Positions 1-9,718 of a stretch of 64,000 nucleotides of DNA are shown here, piece by piece (the first letter of the stretch is position 1; each line of letters begins with the position of its first letter). The stretch is from assembly GCF_000327065.1 (NCBI RefSeq), contig NC_019936.1, positions 1,736,001 to 1,800,000 of the forward strand, given 5' to 3'. Position numbers and translations under genes: made by a program. The notes below the pieces were generated by a model. It saw nothing but the letters and a program-made list of their open reading frames with translations. It did no database searches and had not been told where the DNA came from. Origin of the DNA: Stutzerimonas stutzeri RCH2. Lineage in GTDB: Bacteria > Pseudomonadota > Gammaproteobacteria > Pseudomonadales > Pseudomonadaceae.

Positions 1-183
1 GCTCTGCAGCGCGGCGAAGCGCCGAGCCAGCTCGTTCTGCGCAAGAAACACGTGCTCGGTTTCGGCGAGTCCGCTGGCGCGCGAGAAATACACGTCGCCG
101 TACTGGCGCGATTGCGGCAGGCCGTTCTCGTCCCAGTCGAGTTCGGCATGCTGGAAGGTGTCGGGGGCAGGGTGATCGTTCAT
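1..183 (-). CDS. mnmC: MnmC, bifunctional tRNA 5-methylaminomethyl-2-thiouridine synthase (5' part only)
   Basis: The first 61 codons of a gene that runs off the left edge; the start is the ATG read from 183. The residues include LDWDENGLPQSRQYGDVYFS and, after it, SGLAETEHVFLAQN, which match the MnmC N-terminus (E. coli has a DDVYFS..GLEETRYVFLGGN equivalent). MnmC finishes the wobble uridine modification mnm5s2U in certain tRNAs: a C-terminal FAD oxidase removes the carboxymethyl group and the N-terminal methyltransferase adds the methyl. Only the edge of the methyltransferase domain is visible, so neither active site can be judged. It lies just downstream of gacS on the same strand. Confidence 0.9.
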   Translation of the reverse strand, partial: MNDHPAPDTFQHAELDWDENGLPQSRQYGDVYFSRASGLAETEHVFLAQNELARRFAALQS

Positions 184-251
184 GCGGGTTCCTGAATTGG
201 CGGGACAACGCGACGGGCTCGGTCGAGCGCATCTGCGCCCGGGGAGGTCGA

Positions 252-3005
252 TTAGTCGTCGACCTGGACTACCTGTTCCAGGCGGTCGATGGCTGCATCC
301 AGTTCGTCCAGTGCGGTCTCGCTGTCCGGATGGTTTTGCTTGAGCAGGGTCTCGCTCTGCTGGCAGGCATTGCGCAACTGCGGAACGCCGCAATAACGGG
401 TCGCGCCGTGCAGGCGGTGCACGCGCTCGATCAGCGCCTGGCGATCACCCGACTGCCTCGCCTCGCGAATGGTGCGGCGATCACCTTCCAGGGACTGCAG
501 CAGCATGCCGAGCATGTCATCGGCGAGGTCTGCCTTGCCGGCAGCCAGGCGCAGACCTTCTTCCTTATCGAGCACCTTGAGGCTGAGCTCGGGTTGCGAG
601 GAAGGCTCCGAATGCTGCGGCTGGCTGCGCAGGACCAGACCTGTCCACTTGAGTACCACTTGCGCCAACTGTCGGTCGCTGATCGGTTTGGTCAGGTAGT
701 CATCCATGCCGCTTTGCAGCAACGAGCGCTTTTCGTTGGCCAGCGCATGGGCGGTAAGGGCAATGATCGGCAGTGGGGTGCTGCCGCTGGTGTGCTCCCA
801 GTGCCGGATGGCTTCCGTGGTTTGGCGTCCGTCCATGCCGGGCATCTGCACGTCCATCAGGACCAGATCGAAGCTGTGCTGCTTGACCGCATCCAGTGCG
901 GCGGGGCCATTGTCCACCGCAACGACCTCGGCACCCATGTCACCGAGCAGTGTCTTCACCAGCAGCAGGTTGGCGGGGTTGTCGTCGACGCAGAGAACCC
1001 GTGCGGCACGACTGGGAGCGGCGGCGACGGGGGCCGCGTAGGTCTGATTCGGGCGCACCAGCTCCACCAGAACCCGCTGCAACTTACGCGTGCAGGCCGG
1101 TTTGCCCTGCAGCTGCGTATAGCTGTGCACTTCCGGCAGCGTGTCGTGGTAATGCCCCTGCTCGGTGGTCGGGCAGAGCACCACGCATTTGCAGCCGAGT
1201 GCCTCGATTTCCATCAGCCGTCGGCTGAGGGCCTCGGGCTGGATTTCGCGAGCGGTGACGCCGAGCACGGCGAGGTCGATGAGCTGGCTGCTTTGGCGCT
1301 GTGCGCCGATCGCCGCCTGCATCTGATCGAGCGTATCGAAGGTATGCACTTCGAGACCGAGGCTTTCCAGCTGGTGCTGCAGGGCCTGGCGCGCCAGCGG
1401 ATGCTGCTCGAGCAGGGCGATACGCCGGCCCTGCAGCGCCGGGTGAGGCAGGTCTTCGACATCATCGCGGGCTTTCGGCAGGCTCAGGCTGATCCAGAAC
1501 TCGGAGCCTTCGTCGGGAATGCTGTCGACGCCGATCTCGCCGCCCATCTGCTCGATCAGGCGCTTGGAAATCACCAGTCCGAGCCCCGTGCCGCCTGGCT
1601 GGCGCGACATGGAATTGTCCGCCTGGCTGAAGGCCTGGAACAGCGCACGCAGGTCCTGATCGGTCAGGCCGATGCCGGTGTCCTGCACACTGATGCGCAG
1701 CTGGGCGCGATCGGCATTGTCGTCCTCGACCATCGCGCGCACGGCGATGGTGCCTTCGTTGGTGAACTTGATGGCGTTGCTGATCAGGTTGGTCAGCACC
1801 TGCTTGAGACGCAGCGGATCGCCTACCAGCGATAGTGGCGTGTCACGGTAGACCAGGCTGACCAGTTCGAGCTGTTTGGTGTGCGCTGCCGGTGCGAGGA
1901 TGGTCAGGGTGTCCTCGATCAGGTCGCGCAGGTTGAACGGAATGCTGTCGAGCACCAGCTTGCCGGCCTCGATCTTGGAGAAGTCGAGAATCTCGTTGAT
2001 GATCCCGAGCAGGCTGTCGGCGGATTTCTCGATGGTGCCCAGATAGTCCTGCTGGCGCGGCGTGAGGTCGCTTTTCTGCAGCAGCTGGGTGAAGCCGAGG
2101 ATGCCGTTGAGCGGAGTACGGATCTCGTGGCTCATGTTGGCGAGGAACTCGGACTTGATCCGGCTGGCTTCGAGGGCCTCCTTGCGCGCCAGGTCCAGTT
2201 CGATGTTCTGGATCTCGATGGTTTCCAGGTTCTGCTGCACGTCCTCGGTGGCCTGGTCGATGCTCTGCTGCAGCTCCTCGCGGGCGCTGAGCAGCGCCTC
2301 TGCCATGCGGTTGATGCCGGACGCGAGTTCGTCCATTTCGTGACTGCCCAGCGGCGGCAGGCGGGTTTCCAGATGGCCGTCCTTGAGCTGGGCGACGGCG
2401 GCCTTGACTCGTTGCAGCGGCAGGCTGATGGCGCGGCTCATGCGCAGCGCCAGCAGGGCGGTGATGATCAGGCCTGCGCTGACCAGAAACAGGCTGGTCA
2501 GCAGGCTGCGATAGCCGCGCAGCAGGGTGTTGTGGTGGGACAGTTCCAGTTCCAGCCAGCCGATCAGCTTTTCGTCAGGCCCGCGGGCTTCGTCGGCGAG
2601 GTTGAGGTGGCGGCTGAGCACCGGCATCAGGATGCGCGTGTGATCCATGCTGCTGACGCGGGTCAGCCCTTCCGGATCGCCCGGTGGCGGCGGCGTCAGC
2701 ATGCGTGGGCCGGCGTGCACGCGTTGTACCCGTTCCGGATCGAGGATGGTCACAGCCCGGACATCGGCCTGGTCCAGCACCTGGGTCAGGATGCGCTGCA
2801 GGCGCTTGTCGTAGCCGAGGTTCATCGCTGGCGCGGCTAGCGGCGCTAGCTGCTCGGCAATCAGTTGGCCACGCTCGTCGAGCTGGTGGCGCATTTCCGA
2901 CAATTGCATCCAGGTGAAGTAGGCGCCGAGTACCACCGCCAGCAGGGTGCTGGGCAACAACGTCAGCATCAGTACGCGGCCACGAATTCCTAGGTCTTTC
3001 AGCAC
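252..3005 (-). CDS. gacS: GacS/BarA hybrid sensor histidine kinase
   Basis: A 917-aa tripartite sensor kinase, close in length to PAO1 GacS. It has an N-terminal membrane segment (about 10-33), a periplasmic region, a second membrane segment (about 165-187), HAMP, HisKA with [10 protein letters not shown] (His293), HATPase with DTGIGL and GGTGLGL, and a degenerate receiver-like segment (about 525-650). A true receiver (Asp718 in [10 protein letters not shown]) and an HPt domain follow (His863 in HRLHG). The start is a GTG giving [11 protein letters not shown], as in other Pseudomonas. GacS phosphorylates GacA, which turns on the Rsm small RNAs; in Pseudomonas this switches secondary metabolism, biofilm and motility. 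All phosphorelay residues are present, so it should be functional. Confidence 0.96.
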   Translation of the reverse strand: MLKDLGIRGRVLMLTLLPSTLLAVVLGAYFTWMQLSEMRHQLDERGQLIAEQLAPLAAPAMNLGYDKRLQRILTQVLDQADVRAVTILDPERVQRVHAGPRMLTPPPPGDPEGLTRVSSMDHTRILMPVLSRHLNLADEARGPDEKLIGWLELELSHHNTLLRGYRSLLTSLFLVSAGLIITALLALRMSRAISLPLQRVKAAVAQLKDGHLETRLPPLGSHEMDELASGINRMAEALLSAREELQQSIDQATEDVQQNLETIEIQNIELDLARKEALEASRIKSEFLANMSHEIRTPLNGILGFTQLLQKSDLTPRQQDYLGTIEKSADSLLGIINEILDFSKIEAGKLVLDSIPFNLRDLIEDTLTILAPAAHTKQLELVSLVYRDTPLSLVGDPLRLKQVLTNLISNAIKFTNEGTIAVRAMVEDDNADRAQLRISVQDTGIGLTDQDLRALFQAFSQADNSMSRQPGGTGLGLVISKRLIEQMGGEIGVDSIPDEGSEFWISLSLPKARDDVEDLPHPALQGRRIALLEQHPLARQALQHQLESLGLEVHTFDTLDQMQAAIGAQRQSSQLIDLAVLGVTAREIQPEALSRRLMEIEALGCKCVVLCPTTEQGHYHDTLPEVHSYTQLQGKPACTRKLQRVLVELVRPNQTYAAPVAAAPSRAARVLCVDDNPANLLLVKTLLGDMGAEVVAVDNGPAALDAVKQHSFDLVLMDVQMPGMDGRQTTEAIRHWEHTSGSTPLPIIALTAHALANEKRSLLQSGMDDYLTKPISDRQLAQVVLKWTGLVLRSQPQHSEPSSQPELSLKVLDKEEGLRLAAGKADLADDMLGMLLQSLEGDRRTIREARQSGDRQALIERVHRLHGATRYCGVPQLRNACQQSETLLKQNHPDSETALDELDAAIDRLEQVVQVDD

Positions 3006-3098
3006 AGTCCGTCCACCGATCCTGGATTGCAGCGCGCTAGTGTAGCGGCTCGGACCGGTGGAATCTGCACGTCAGATCAAGCCCTGACGCCGCGCTGG

Positions 3099-3725
3099 TC
3101 AGTCCAGGCCGCGAATCTCCTTGCCGTTGAAGTCCGGCAGCTTCCAGTGGAAGGTCATCGCCAGCACGCGGAACAGGAAGCCACTGCCCAGCGCCGCCAG
3201 GGTGGCCAGGGTGGTATTGATCTCCAGCCACAGCATGCCGACGTAGAACACACCGGTGAACAGCGCCACGGTGGCGTAGAGCTCGCGCTGCAGCACCATC
3301 GGTACCTGGTTGCATAGCACGTCGCGCATCAGGCCGCCGAAGATGCCGGTGATCACGCCGGCCAGCACCACGATGGACGGGTGCGCACCCATGCCCATTG
3401 CCACGTCGCAGCCGATCACCGTGAAGGCCACCAGGCCGAGGCCGTCCACCAGCAGGAAGACCATGCGCAGGTGATGCAGGTGGCGAGCGATGAAGCCGGT
3501 GACGATCGCCGCGCCGATGGTGAAGGTCAGGTATTCCGGATGGGCGATCCAGCCGACCGGGTAGTGGCCGAGCAGTACGTCGCGCGCCGTGCCGCCACCC
3601 AGTGCCGTCACCGTGCCGAGCAGGCAGATGCCGAACAGGTCCATGCCGCGGCGCATGCCCATGATGGCGCCGGACATGGCTTCGGCCGTGATTGCGATCA
3701 GGTAGATGGTATGCAGCAGTTCCAC
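3099..3725 (-). CDS. TRIC / UPF0126 (YicG-type) membrane channel family protein
   Basis: A 208-aa, strongly hydrophobic protein with about seven membrane segments. It carries the two glycine-rich repeats typical of the family: GTVTALGGGTARDVLLG near 37-53 and VITGIFGGLMRDVL near 123-136. Bacterial members are homologues of trimeric intracellular cation channels. The start is a GTG with a GGAGAA ribosome site just upstream. It is transcribed away from the ArgP-like regulator at 3866 across a 140-bp AT-rich gap and lies 93 bp ahead of gacS on the same strand. The ion carried is not known from the sequence. Confidence 0.85.
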   Translation of the reverse strand: MELLHTIYLIAITAEAMSGAIMGMRRGMDLFGICLLGTVTALGGGTARDVLLGHYPVGWIAHPEYLTFTIGAAIVTGFIARHLHHLRMVFLLVDGLGLVAFTVIGCDVAMGMGAHPSIVVLAGVITGIFGGLMRDVLCNQVPMVLQRELYATVALFTGVFYVGMLWLEINTTLATLAALGSGFLFRVLAMTFHWKLPDFNGKEIRGLD

Positions 3726-3800
3726 GACGATTCTCCGGGCGGGCTAGGCTGCACGCCGGTGGGGCGCTACAGCTCGAGGTGCGCGATTATGGGGCAAGCA

Positions 3801-3837
3801 TGGCTAAATTTGTCGTGGCTAAGTATTTTTAGGCCAT
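3801..3837. promoter_or_regulatory. Repeat-containing divergent control region between TRIC gene and argP
   Basis: The 140-bp gap is AT-rich compared with its surroundings. It holds a direct repeat TGGCTAA (3801-3807 and 3816-3822). The second copy also starts an imperfect palindrome, TGGCTAA..TTAGGCCA (3816-3837). Such a layout between a LysR-type gene and a divergent gene is where these regulators usually bind. This is an inference from position and symmetry only. Confidence 0.35.
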
Positions 3838-3865
3838 GCAAATATTTTCTTAATCGGCAGGCCCC

Positions 3866-4759
3866 ATGAATCTTGATCCGAAGCAGACTGAAGCGTTTCG
3901 CACGGTCATCCGCACCGGCAGCTTCGAACAGGCTGCGCAGCGCCTGCATCTGACGCCACCGGCCATTTCGCAGCGGGTGCGCGCACTGGAGAGTGCGCTG
4001 GGCAGCGCCCTGGTAGTGCGCAGCCGGCCCTGTCGGCCTACCGAAACCGGGCAGCGCCTGCTGCAGTACCTCAAGCGCGCGACCTTGCTCGAGGCCGATC
4101 TGCTGGCCGACCTCGCCGAGCGTAGCGATGCGCCGCTGGTAGTGGTGGCGGCACTCAACGCCGACAGCCTGGGGACCTGGTTTTTCCCGGCGCTGGCCGA
4201 GGTGCTGATCCGCGAGCGGGTGTTGCTGGACCTGACGGTGGAGGATCAGGACCACACCTACAGTCTGCTGGAAACGGGCCTGGCAATCGGTTGCATCAGT
4301 ACCGAACCCAAGCCCATGCGCGGCTGCACGGCCAGCCCGTTGGGCAGCATGCGTTACCGACTGGTGGCGTCGAGCGAGTTCCGGCAGAAGCACTTCGCCC
4401 ACGGCCTGACCCGCAACGCGGCGCGCAAGGCGCCGGTGGTCGCCTATACGCGCAAGGACACGCTGCAGTCGTCGTTCCTGCTGCGTCGCTTCGGCCTGCC
4501 GGAAGGGGCTTATCCCTGCCACTTCGTTCCCGGCGCCGAGCCGCATTTCAGCGCGATTCGCTACGGCCTGGGTTACGGCATGGTCCCGGAACTGTTGCTG
4601 CATGATGCATTGAGCGCCGGTGAGGTGGTCGACCTGGCGCCTGACGAACCGCTGGAAATCGCACTGTACTGGCATACCTGGAAGGTGCAGTCGCCGCGGA
4701 TGGAGCATCTTTCGCGGCAGATCATCGATGCCGCACCGAAGATTCTTGCGCGGCCCTAG
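3866..4759 (+). CDS. argP: ArgP/LysG-type LysR family transcriptional regulator
   Basis: A 297-aa LysR regulator. The N-terminal winged helix (about 4-62) has TGSFEQAAQRLHLTPPAISQ and RVRALESALG, close to ArgP (IciA). The remainder is the periplasmic-binding-protein-like effector domain. ArgP/LysG proteins sense lysine or arginine and normally drive a divergent LysE-type exporter (argO/lysE). Here the divergent gene is a TRIC-like channel instead. The ATG at 3866 is the first start in a conserved N-terminus; the ribosome site is weak. Family assignment is firm; which amino acid it senses is inferred. Confidence 0.85.
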   Translation: MNLDPKQTEAFRTVIRTGSFEQAAQRLHLTPPAISQRVRALESALGSALVVRSRPCRPTETGQRLLQYLKRATLLEADLLADLAERSDAPLVVVAALNADSLGTWFFPALAEVLIRERVLLDLTVEDQDHTYSLLETGLAIGCISTEPKPMRGCTASPLGSMRYRLVASSEFRQKHFAHGLTRNAARKAPVVAYTRKDTLQSSFLLRRFGLPEGAYPCHFVPGAEPHFSAIRYGLGYGMVPELLLHDALSAGEVVDLAPDEPLEIALYWHTWKVQSPRMEHLSRQIIDAAPKILARP

Positions 4760-4870
4760 CGAGGCCGGGTTGGGCGCTGCGGTCGAAGTACTGCCGGTCA
4801 GCCGAGACGGTCTGCCCGTCGTCGAGCGTTGCCGGTATCATGGCCACCTTTTCCGATGCCGTGCGACGCC

Positions 4871-5773
4871 ATGACTACACACTATCCGACCATTGCCGAT
4901 TGCATCGGCAACACCCCGCTGGTTCGCCTGCAGCGGATGCCGGGTAAGACCAGCAACACCATTCTGGTCAAGCTCGAGGGCAACAATCCGGCCGGTTCGG
5001 TCAAGGATCGCCCGGCGCTTTCGATGATCAACCGTGCCGAGCTGCGCGGCGACATCCAGCCTGGCGATACCCTGATCGAGGCGACCTCCGGCAACACCGG
5101 CATCGCCCTCGCGATGGCGGCGGCAATCAAGGGCTACCGGATGATCCTGATCATGCCGGACAACTCCACCGCCGAGCGCAAGGCGGCGATGACTGCCTAC
5201 GGCGCCGAGCTGATCCTGGTGAGCAAGGAAGAGGGCATGGAAGGTGCCCGCGACCTCGCTTTGAAGATGCAGGCCGAAGGTCGCGGCAAGGTGCTCGACC
5301 AGTTCGCCAATGGCGACAACCCCGAAGCGCATTACAACAGCACGGGGCCGGAGCTCTGGCGGCAGACTCACGGCAGCATCACCCATTTCATCAGTTCCAT
5401 GGGTACCACCGGGACCATCATGGGCGTGTCGCGCTACCTCAAGGAGCAGAACCCGGCGGTGCAGATCGTCGGGCTGCAGCCGATGGAAGGCGCGGCCATC
5501 CCCGGCATCCGCCGCTGGCCGCAGGAATACCTGCCGAAGATCTACCAGGCCGAGCGCGTCGACCGCGTTGTCGACATGTCGCAGGCCGAAGCCGAGCAGG
5601 TGATGCGTCGTCTGGCCCGCGAAGAAGGCATCTTCTGCGGCGTGTCCTCCGGTGGTGCCGTGGCCGCCGCACTGCGCCTGTCGCAGGAAGTCGAGAATGC
5701 GGTGATCGTGGCGATCATCTGTGATCGCGGCGACCGTTACCTGTCGACTGGCGTGTATGACTCGCCCAATTGA
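4871..5773 (+). CDS. cysM: Cysteine synthase B (O-acetylserine sulfhydrylase B)
   Basis: A 300-aa PLP enzyme of the cysteine synthase family. PAGSVKDRPA holds the Schiff-base lysine, EATSGNTGIA is the substrate-binding loop, and the C-terminal CGVSSGGAVAA region is present. CysM makes cysteine from O-acetylserine with sulfide or thiosulfate. The ATG giving MTTHYPTIADCIGNTPLVRL matches the usual CysM start; an in-frame ATG at 4829 would add 14 unrelated residues. The order cysM-rlmD-relA-mazG is the same as in PAO1. Confidence 0.95.
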   Translation: MTTHYPTIADCIGNTPLVRLQRMPGKTSNTILVKLEGNNPAGSVKDRPALSMINRAELRGDIQPGDTLIEATSGNTGIALAMAAAIKGYRMILIMPDNSTAERKAAMTAYGAELILVSKEEGMEGARDLALKMQAEGRGKVLDQFANGDNPEAHYNSTGPELWRQTHGSITHFISSMGTTGTIMGVSRYLKEQNPAVQIVGLQPMEGAAIPGIRRWPQEYLPKIYQAERVDRVVDMSQAEAEQVMRRLAREEGIFCGVSSGGAVAAALRLSQEVENAVIVAIICDRGDRYLSTGVYDSPN

Positions 5774-5856
5774 GCTGCTCATCGGCGGCGCGCTCCAGCG
5801 CCGCATGGCGACCCTTTTGACATTTCCAACGAACAGAACAGCGCGGGTTTCAGCTG

Positions 5857-7209
5857 ATGGCCAAACGTAGCGGCGCTCTGCGCTTTCAACCCAGCGGTGG
5901 CGAGCGCAAGCCCCAGGTGCCGATCGGCAAGAAGCAGCGCCTTAATATCGAGCGGCTGGCCAATGACGGGCGCGGCATCGCCTTCGTCGAAGGGCGCACC
6001 TGGTTCGTCGAAGGCGCATTGCCTGGCGAAGAGGTCGAGGCGCGTGTGCTGTCCGCACGTAGCCAGGTGGTCGAGGCGCGCTGCGAGCGCGTGCTCCAGG
6101 CCAGTGCGCAGCGACAGGTCGAACCTTGCCCGCATGCCCGTCTGTGTGGCGGCTGCAACCTGCAGCATGCCCCTATTGCCGATCAGCTGGCACTGAAACA
6201 GCACACGCTCGCCGAGCAGCTCGCGCGGGTTGCCGATCTGCAGCCAGAGGCTTGGGCCGAGCCGCTGGTGGGGCCGGCCTTCGGCTATCGCCGTCGCGCC
6301 CGACTGGCGGTGCGCTGGGACGTCAAGAGCAAGCATCTGGACATCGGTTTTCGCGCCAGTTCCAGTCAGGAAATCGTCTCCATCCGCGAGTGCCCGGTTC
6401 TGGTACAGCCCTTGCAAACGCTGCTGCCGGGTTTGCTAACGGCGTTGCGTGATCTGAGCAAGCCGCAAGCGATCGGCCATGTAGAACTGTTCAGCGGCAC
6501 GGCCGAGGCCGTGCTGATTCGTCACACCGCAGCTCTGCCGGAATCGGACCTGGCGCGCCTGCGCAGCTTCGCGACTGCTCATCGAGCGCAGCTCTGGTGG
6601 CAAGGCGAAGGTGAGCCTCAGCCAGACGACTGCGCAGCTTCGCTGGGCTACCGACTGGATGCCTGGGATCTGGAGCTGGCCTGGCGTCCTGGAGATTTTG
6701 TCCAGGTCAACGCGCCAGTCAATGACGCGATGGTCGCCCAGGCTCTGGAATGGCTGGATGCGGGCAAGGATGAGGCGGTGCTTGACCTGTTCTGCGGGCT
6801 GGGTAATTTCAGCCTGCCGCTGGCGCGCAGTGGTGCACGGGTGGTGGGTGTGGAAGGTGTCGAGGCGATGGTGGCGCGTGCGCAGGAGAACGCGCAGCGC
6901 AACGCTCTGGAGCACGCGCACTTTTATCGGGCCGACTTGTCGAAGCCGCTTGCCGATGCCCCTTGGGCAGGTAGCGGGTTCGCTGCGGTACTGCTCGATC
7001 CGCCACGCGACGGCGCGCTGGAAATCGTTCGACAAATGTCGATGCTGAAGGCGCAGCGCGTGGTCTATGTTTCATGCAATCCGGCCACGCTGGCGCGCGA
7101 TGCGCGCGAGCTGGCCAGCCAGGGATATCGTCTGAAGCGTGCGGGTGTGCTGGATATGTTTCCGCAAACCGCACACGTCGAGGCCATGGCGCTGTTCGAG
7201 CGGGGTTAG
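5857..7209 (+). CDS. rlmD: 23S rRNA (uracil-1939-C5)-methyltransferase RlmD
   Basis: A 450-aa RNA m5U methyltransferase, formerly RumA. It has an N-terminal TRAM domain (about 20-80) and iron-sulfur ligands C91, C97 and C100 ([10 protein letters not shown]) with C179. The SAM-binding methyltransferase domain shows [14 protein letters not shown]. The catalytic cysteine is in VSCNPATLA near the C-terminus. It methylates U1939 of 23S rRNA with S-adenosylmethionine. It sits 83 bp after cysM and 105 bp before relA. Confidence 0.95.
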   Translation: MAKRSGALRFQPSGGERKPQVPIGKKQRLNIERLANDGRGIAFVEGRTWFVEGALPGEEVEARVLSARSQVVEARCERVLQASAQRQVEPCPHARLCGGCNLQHAPIADQLALKQHTLAEQLARVADLQPEAWAEPLVGPAFGYRRRARLAVRWDVKSKHLDIGFRASSSQEIVSIRECPVLVQPLQTLLPGLLTALRDLSKPQAIGHVELFSGTAEAVLIRHTAALPESDLARLRSFATAHRAQLWWQGEGEPQPDDCAASLGYRLDAWDLELAWRPGDFVQVNAPVNDAMVAQALEWLDAGKDEAVLDLFCGLGNFSLPLARSGARVVGVEGVEAMVARAQENAQRNALEHAHFYRADLSKPLADAPWAGSGFAAVLLDPPRDGALEIVRQMSMLKAQRVVYVSCNPATLARDARELASQGYRLKRAGVLDMFPQTAHVEAMALFERG

Positions 7210-7314
7210 CGCTCGATGCTGCATTCTTGACAGGCGCTTTGCCTGTGGTTCAACCGACCGGCACACAGAATGCCGGCGTTCATGGCGCAGCTGCTGCGCA
7301 GAAGGGAAGGTTAG

Positions 7315-9558
7315 ATGGTACAGGTCAGAGCGCTTCAGCCGATCAATACGGACGGCAGTATCAACCTGGATGGCTGGCTCGATCATGTGCTGGGGATGGA
7401 CCCGGCACTCGACCGCGCGGCCTTGAAAGAAGCCTGCGAGTTCGCCCGCGAGGCAGAGCAGCAGGCCAACGCGGCGCAGAACCTCTGGAGTGAAGGCACC
7501 TCCAGCTACCAGATCGGCCTCGAGATCGCGGAAATTCTTGCCGACCTCAAGCTGGACCAGGATAGCCTGGTCGCAGCCGTCATCTATCGCGGCGTACGCG
7601 AAGGCAAGATTCAGCTGGCCGATGTGAACCAGCGCTTCGGCTCGGTGGTGGCCAAGCTGATCGAAGGCGTGCTGCGCATGGCGGCGATCAGCGCCAGTCT
7701 CAATCCCCGCGAATCGCTCGTGCTCGGCTCCCAGGCGCAGGTGGAAAACCTGCGCAAGATGCTGGTGGCCATGGTCGACGATGTGCGCGTTGCACTGATC
7801 AAGCTGGCCGAACGCACCTGTGCCATCCGTGCCGTCAAGCTGGCCGACGACGAGAAGCGCCAGCGCGTCGCCCGCGAAGTCTTCGACATCTACGCGCCGC
7901 TGGCCCATCGCCTGGGCATCGGCCATATCAAGTGGGAGCTGGAAGACCTGTCCTTCCGCTACCTCGAGCCCGAGCAGTACAAGCAGATCGCCCAGTTGCT
8001 GCACGAGCGACGCCTCGACCGCGAGCAGTACATCCAGAACGTCGTGCAGCAGCTCAAGGACGAACTGACCGCGACCGGTATCCAGCCCGACATCGATGGC
8101 CGCGCCAAACACATTTATTCCATCTGGCGAAAGATGCAGAAGAAAGGCCTGCAGTTCAGCCAGATCTACGACGTTCGCGCCGTGCGCGTGCTGGTGCCGG
8201 AAGTCCGTGACTGCTACACCGCGCTGGGGATCGTGCACACCCTCTGGCGGCACATTCCCAAGGAGTTCGACGACTACATCGCCAACCCCAAGGAAAATGG
8301 CTACCGCTCGCTGCACACCGCGGTGATCGGCCCGGAGGGCAAGGTGCTGGAGGTGCAGATCCGCACCCACGCCATGCACGAAGAGGCCGAGCTCGGCGTC
8401 TGCGCGCACTGGCGCTACAAGGGCACCGACGTCAATTCCGGCTCAGACCATTACGAGGAAAAGATCGCCTGGCTGCGCCAGGTACTCGAATGGCACGAAG
8501 AACTGGGCGACATCGGTGGCCTGGCCGACCAGCTGCGCGTGGATATCGAGCCGGATCGGGTCTACGTGTTCACCCCCGACGGCCATGCCATCGACTTGCC
8601 CAAGGGCGCCACGCCGCTGGACTTCGCCTACCGGGTGCACACCGAGATCGGCCATAACTGCCGCGGTGCCAAGGTCAACGGTCGCATCGTGCCGCTCAAC
8701 TACAGCCTGCAAACCGGCGAGCAGGTGGAGATCATTACCAGCAAGCATGGCTCGCCGAGCCGCGACTGGCTGAACCCGAACCTGGGCTACATCACCACCT
8801 CACGCTCGCGGGCTAAGATCGTCCACTGGTTCAAGCTGCAGGCGCGCGACCAGAACGTCGCCGCCGGCAAGGCGCTGCTGGAACGCGAACTGGGACGGCT
8901 GGACCTGCCGCCGGTGGATTTCGACAAGCTGGCCGAAAAGGCCAACCTGAAGAACGCCGAGGACATGTTCGCCGCCCTTGGCGCCGGCGACCTGCGCCTG
9001 GCGCACCTGGTCAACATGGCGCAGCAGCTGGTCGAGCCGGAGCGCGGTTACGACCAGCTGGAACTGATTCCGCGGCGCTCGGCGCCGTACAAGCCAGGCA
9101 AGCGCGGCGACGTGCAGATCCAGGGCGTCGGCAATCTGCTGACGCAGATGGCCGGCTGCTGCCAGCCGCTGCCGGGCGATCCCATCGTCGGTTACATCAC
9201 CCAGGGCCGCGGAGTCAGTATTCACCGCCAGGACTGCCCGTCAGTGCTGCAGCTGGCCGGGCGTGAGCCGGAGCGGATCATCCAGGTCAGCTGGGGTCCG
9301 GTGCCGGAGAAGACCTATCCGGTGGAAATCATGATCCGCGCCTACGACCGTGCCGGCCTGCTGCGTGATATCTCGCAGATGCTGCTCAACGAGCGCATCA
9401 ACGTGCTGTCGATGAACACCCGTTCGAACAAGGAAGACAGCACCGCGCAGATGACGCTGACCATCGAGATTCCGGGGTTGAATGCCCTGGGTCGCTTGCT
9501 CAGCCGCATTTCGCAGCTGCCGAACATCATCGAAGCCAAACGCCAGAGAGCCACGTAA
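7315..9558 (+). CDS. relA: GTP pyrophosphokinase RelA, (p)ppGpp synthetase I
   Basis: 747 aa, against 744 for E. coli RelA. The order is an inactive hydrolase-like HD domain, the synthetase domain (ENGYRSLHTAVIGPEGK and LEVQIRT), TGS (about 410-470), a helical/zinc-finger region with GCCQPLPGD, and a C-terminal ACT domain. Where SpoT has the HD metal motif this protein reads AAVIYRGVREG, so hydrolase activity should be absent, as expected for RelA. It makes pppGpp/ppGpp on starved ribosomes. A good ribosome site (GGGAAGG) precedes the ATG. mazG, whose E. coli product affects ppGpp levels, is the next gene. Confidence 0.97.
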   Translation: MVQVRALQPINTDGSINLDGWLDHVLGMDPALDRAALKEACEFAREAEQQANAAQNLWSEGTSSYQIGLEIAEILADLKLDQDSLVAAVIYRGVREGKIQLADVNQRFGSVVAKLIEGVLRMAAISASLNPRESLVLGSQAQVENLRKMLVAMVDDVRVALIKLAERTCAIRAVKLADDEKRQRVAREVFDIYAPLAHRLGIGHIKWELEDLSFRYLEPEQYKQIAQLLHERRLDREQYIQNVVQQLKDELTATGIQPDIDGRAKHIYSIWRKMQKKGLQFSQIYDVRAVRVLVPEVRDCYTALGIVHTLWRHIPKEFDDYIANPKENGYRSLHTAVIGPEGKVLEVQIRTHAMHEEAELGVCAHWRYKGTDVNSGSDHYEEKIAWLRQVLEWHEELGDIGGLADQLRVDIEPDRVYVFTPDGHAIDLPKGATPLDFAYRVHTEIGHNCRGAKVNGRIVPLNYSLQTGEQVEIITSKHGSPSRDWLNPNLGYITTSRSRAKIVHWFKLQARDQNVAAGKALLERELGRLDLPPVDFDKLAEKANLKNAEDMFAALGAGDLRLAHLVNMAQQLVEPERGYDQLELIPRRSAPYKPGKRGDVQIQGVGNLLTQMAGCCQPLPGDPIVGYITQGRGVSIHRQDCPSVLQLAGREPERIIQVSWGPVPEKTYPVEIMIRAYDRAGLLRDISQMLLNERINVLSMNTRSNKEDSTAQMTLTIEIPGLNALGRLLSRISQLPNIIEAKRQRAT

Positions 9559-9592
9559 GGCGCAAGGCCGGCGGTGTTGCCGGTAGCGCCAC

Positions 9593-9632
9593 GGTGGATG
9601 GGTGAAGCGTCAGCTACGCGCCCCGATCCACC
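9593..9632. repeat. Palindromic intergenic repeat, copy 1 (after relA)
   Basis: Inverted arms GGTGGAT (9593-9599) and ATCCACC (9626-9632) enclose an inner partly complementary segment (CGTcagctACG). The arm sequence is shared with the two other palindromes around mazG, which marks a REP-like family. No T-run follows. Confidence 0.6.
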
Positions 9633-9656
9633 CTGCAATCGGCCTGACATCCGTAG

Positions 9657-9682
9657 GGTGGATGTCGCTTTTTACATCCACC
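9657..9682. repeat. Palindromic intergenic repeat, copy 2 (before mazG)
   Basis: Perfect 9-bp arms GGTGGATGT (9657-9665) and ACATCCACC (9674-9682) around an 8-nt loop cgcttttt. It is 37 bp before the mazG start. Sequence and flank (..gaacgccgct) closely match the copy after mazG. Confidence 0.7.
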
Positions 9683-9718
9683 GGAACGCCGCTGCGATAG
9701 CCCGGCTTGAGGAATGCC

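Noticed and set aside
330..1835. 501-codon open frame on the plus strand
   Set aside because: Opposite gacS, whose receiver and HPt domains account for the sequence.
7227..7255. TTGACA before relA as a promoter
   Set aside because: A perfect -35 but no acceptable -10 at 16-18 bp; too weak to list as a promoter.
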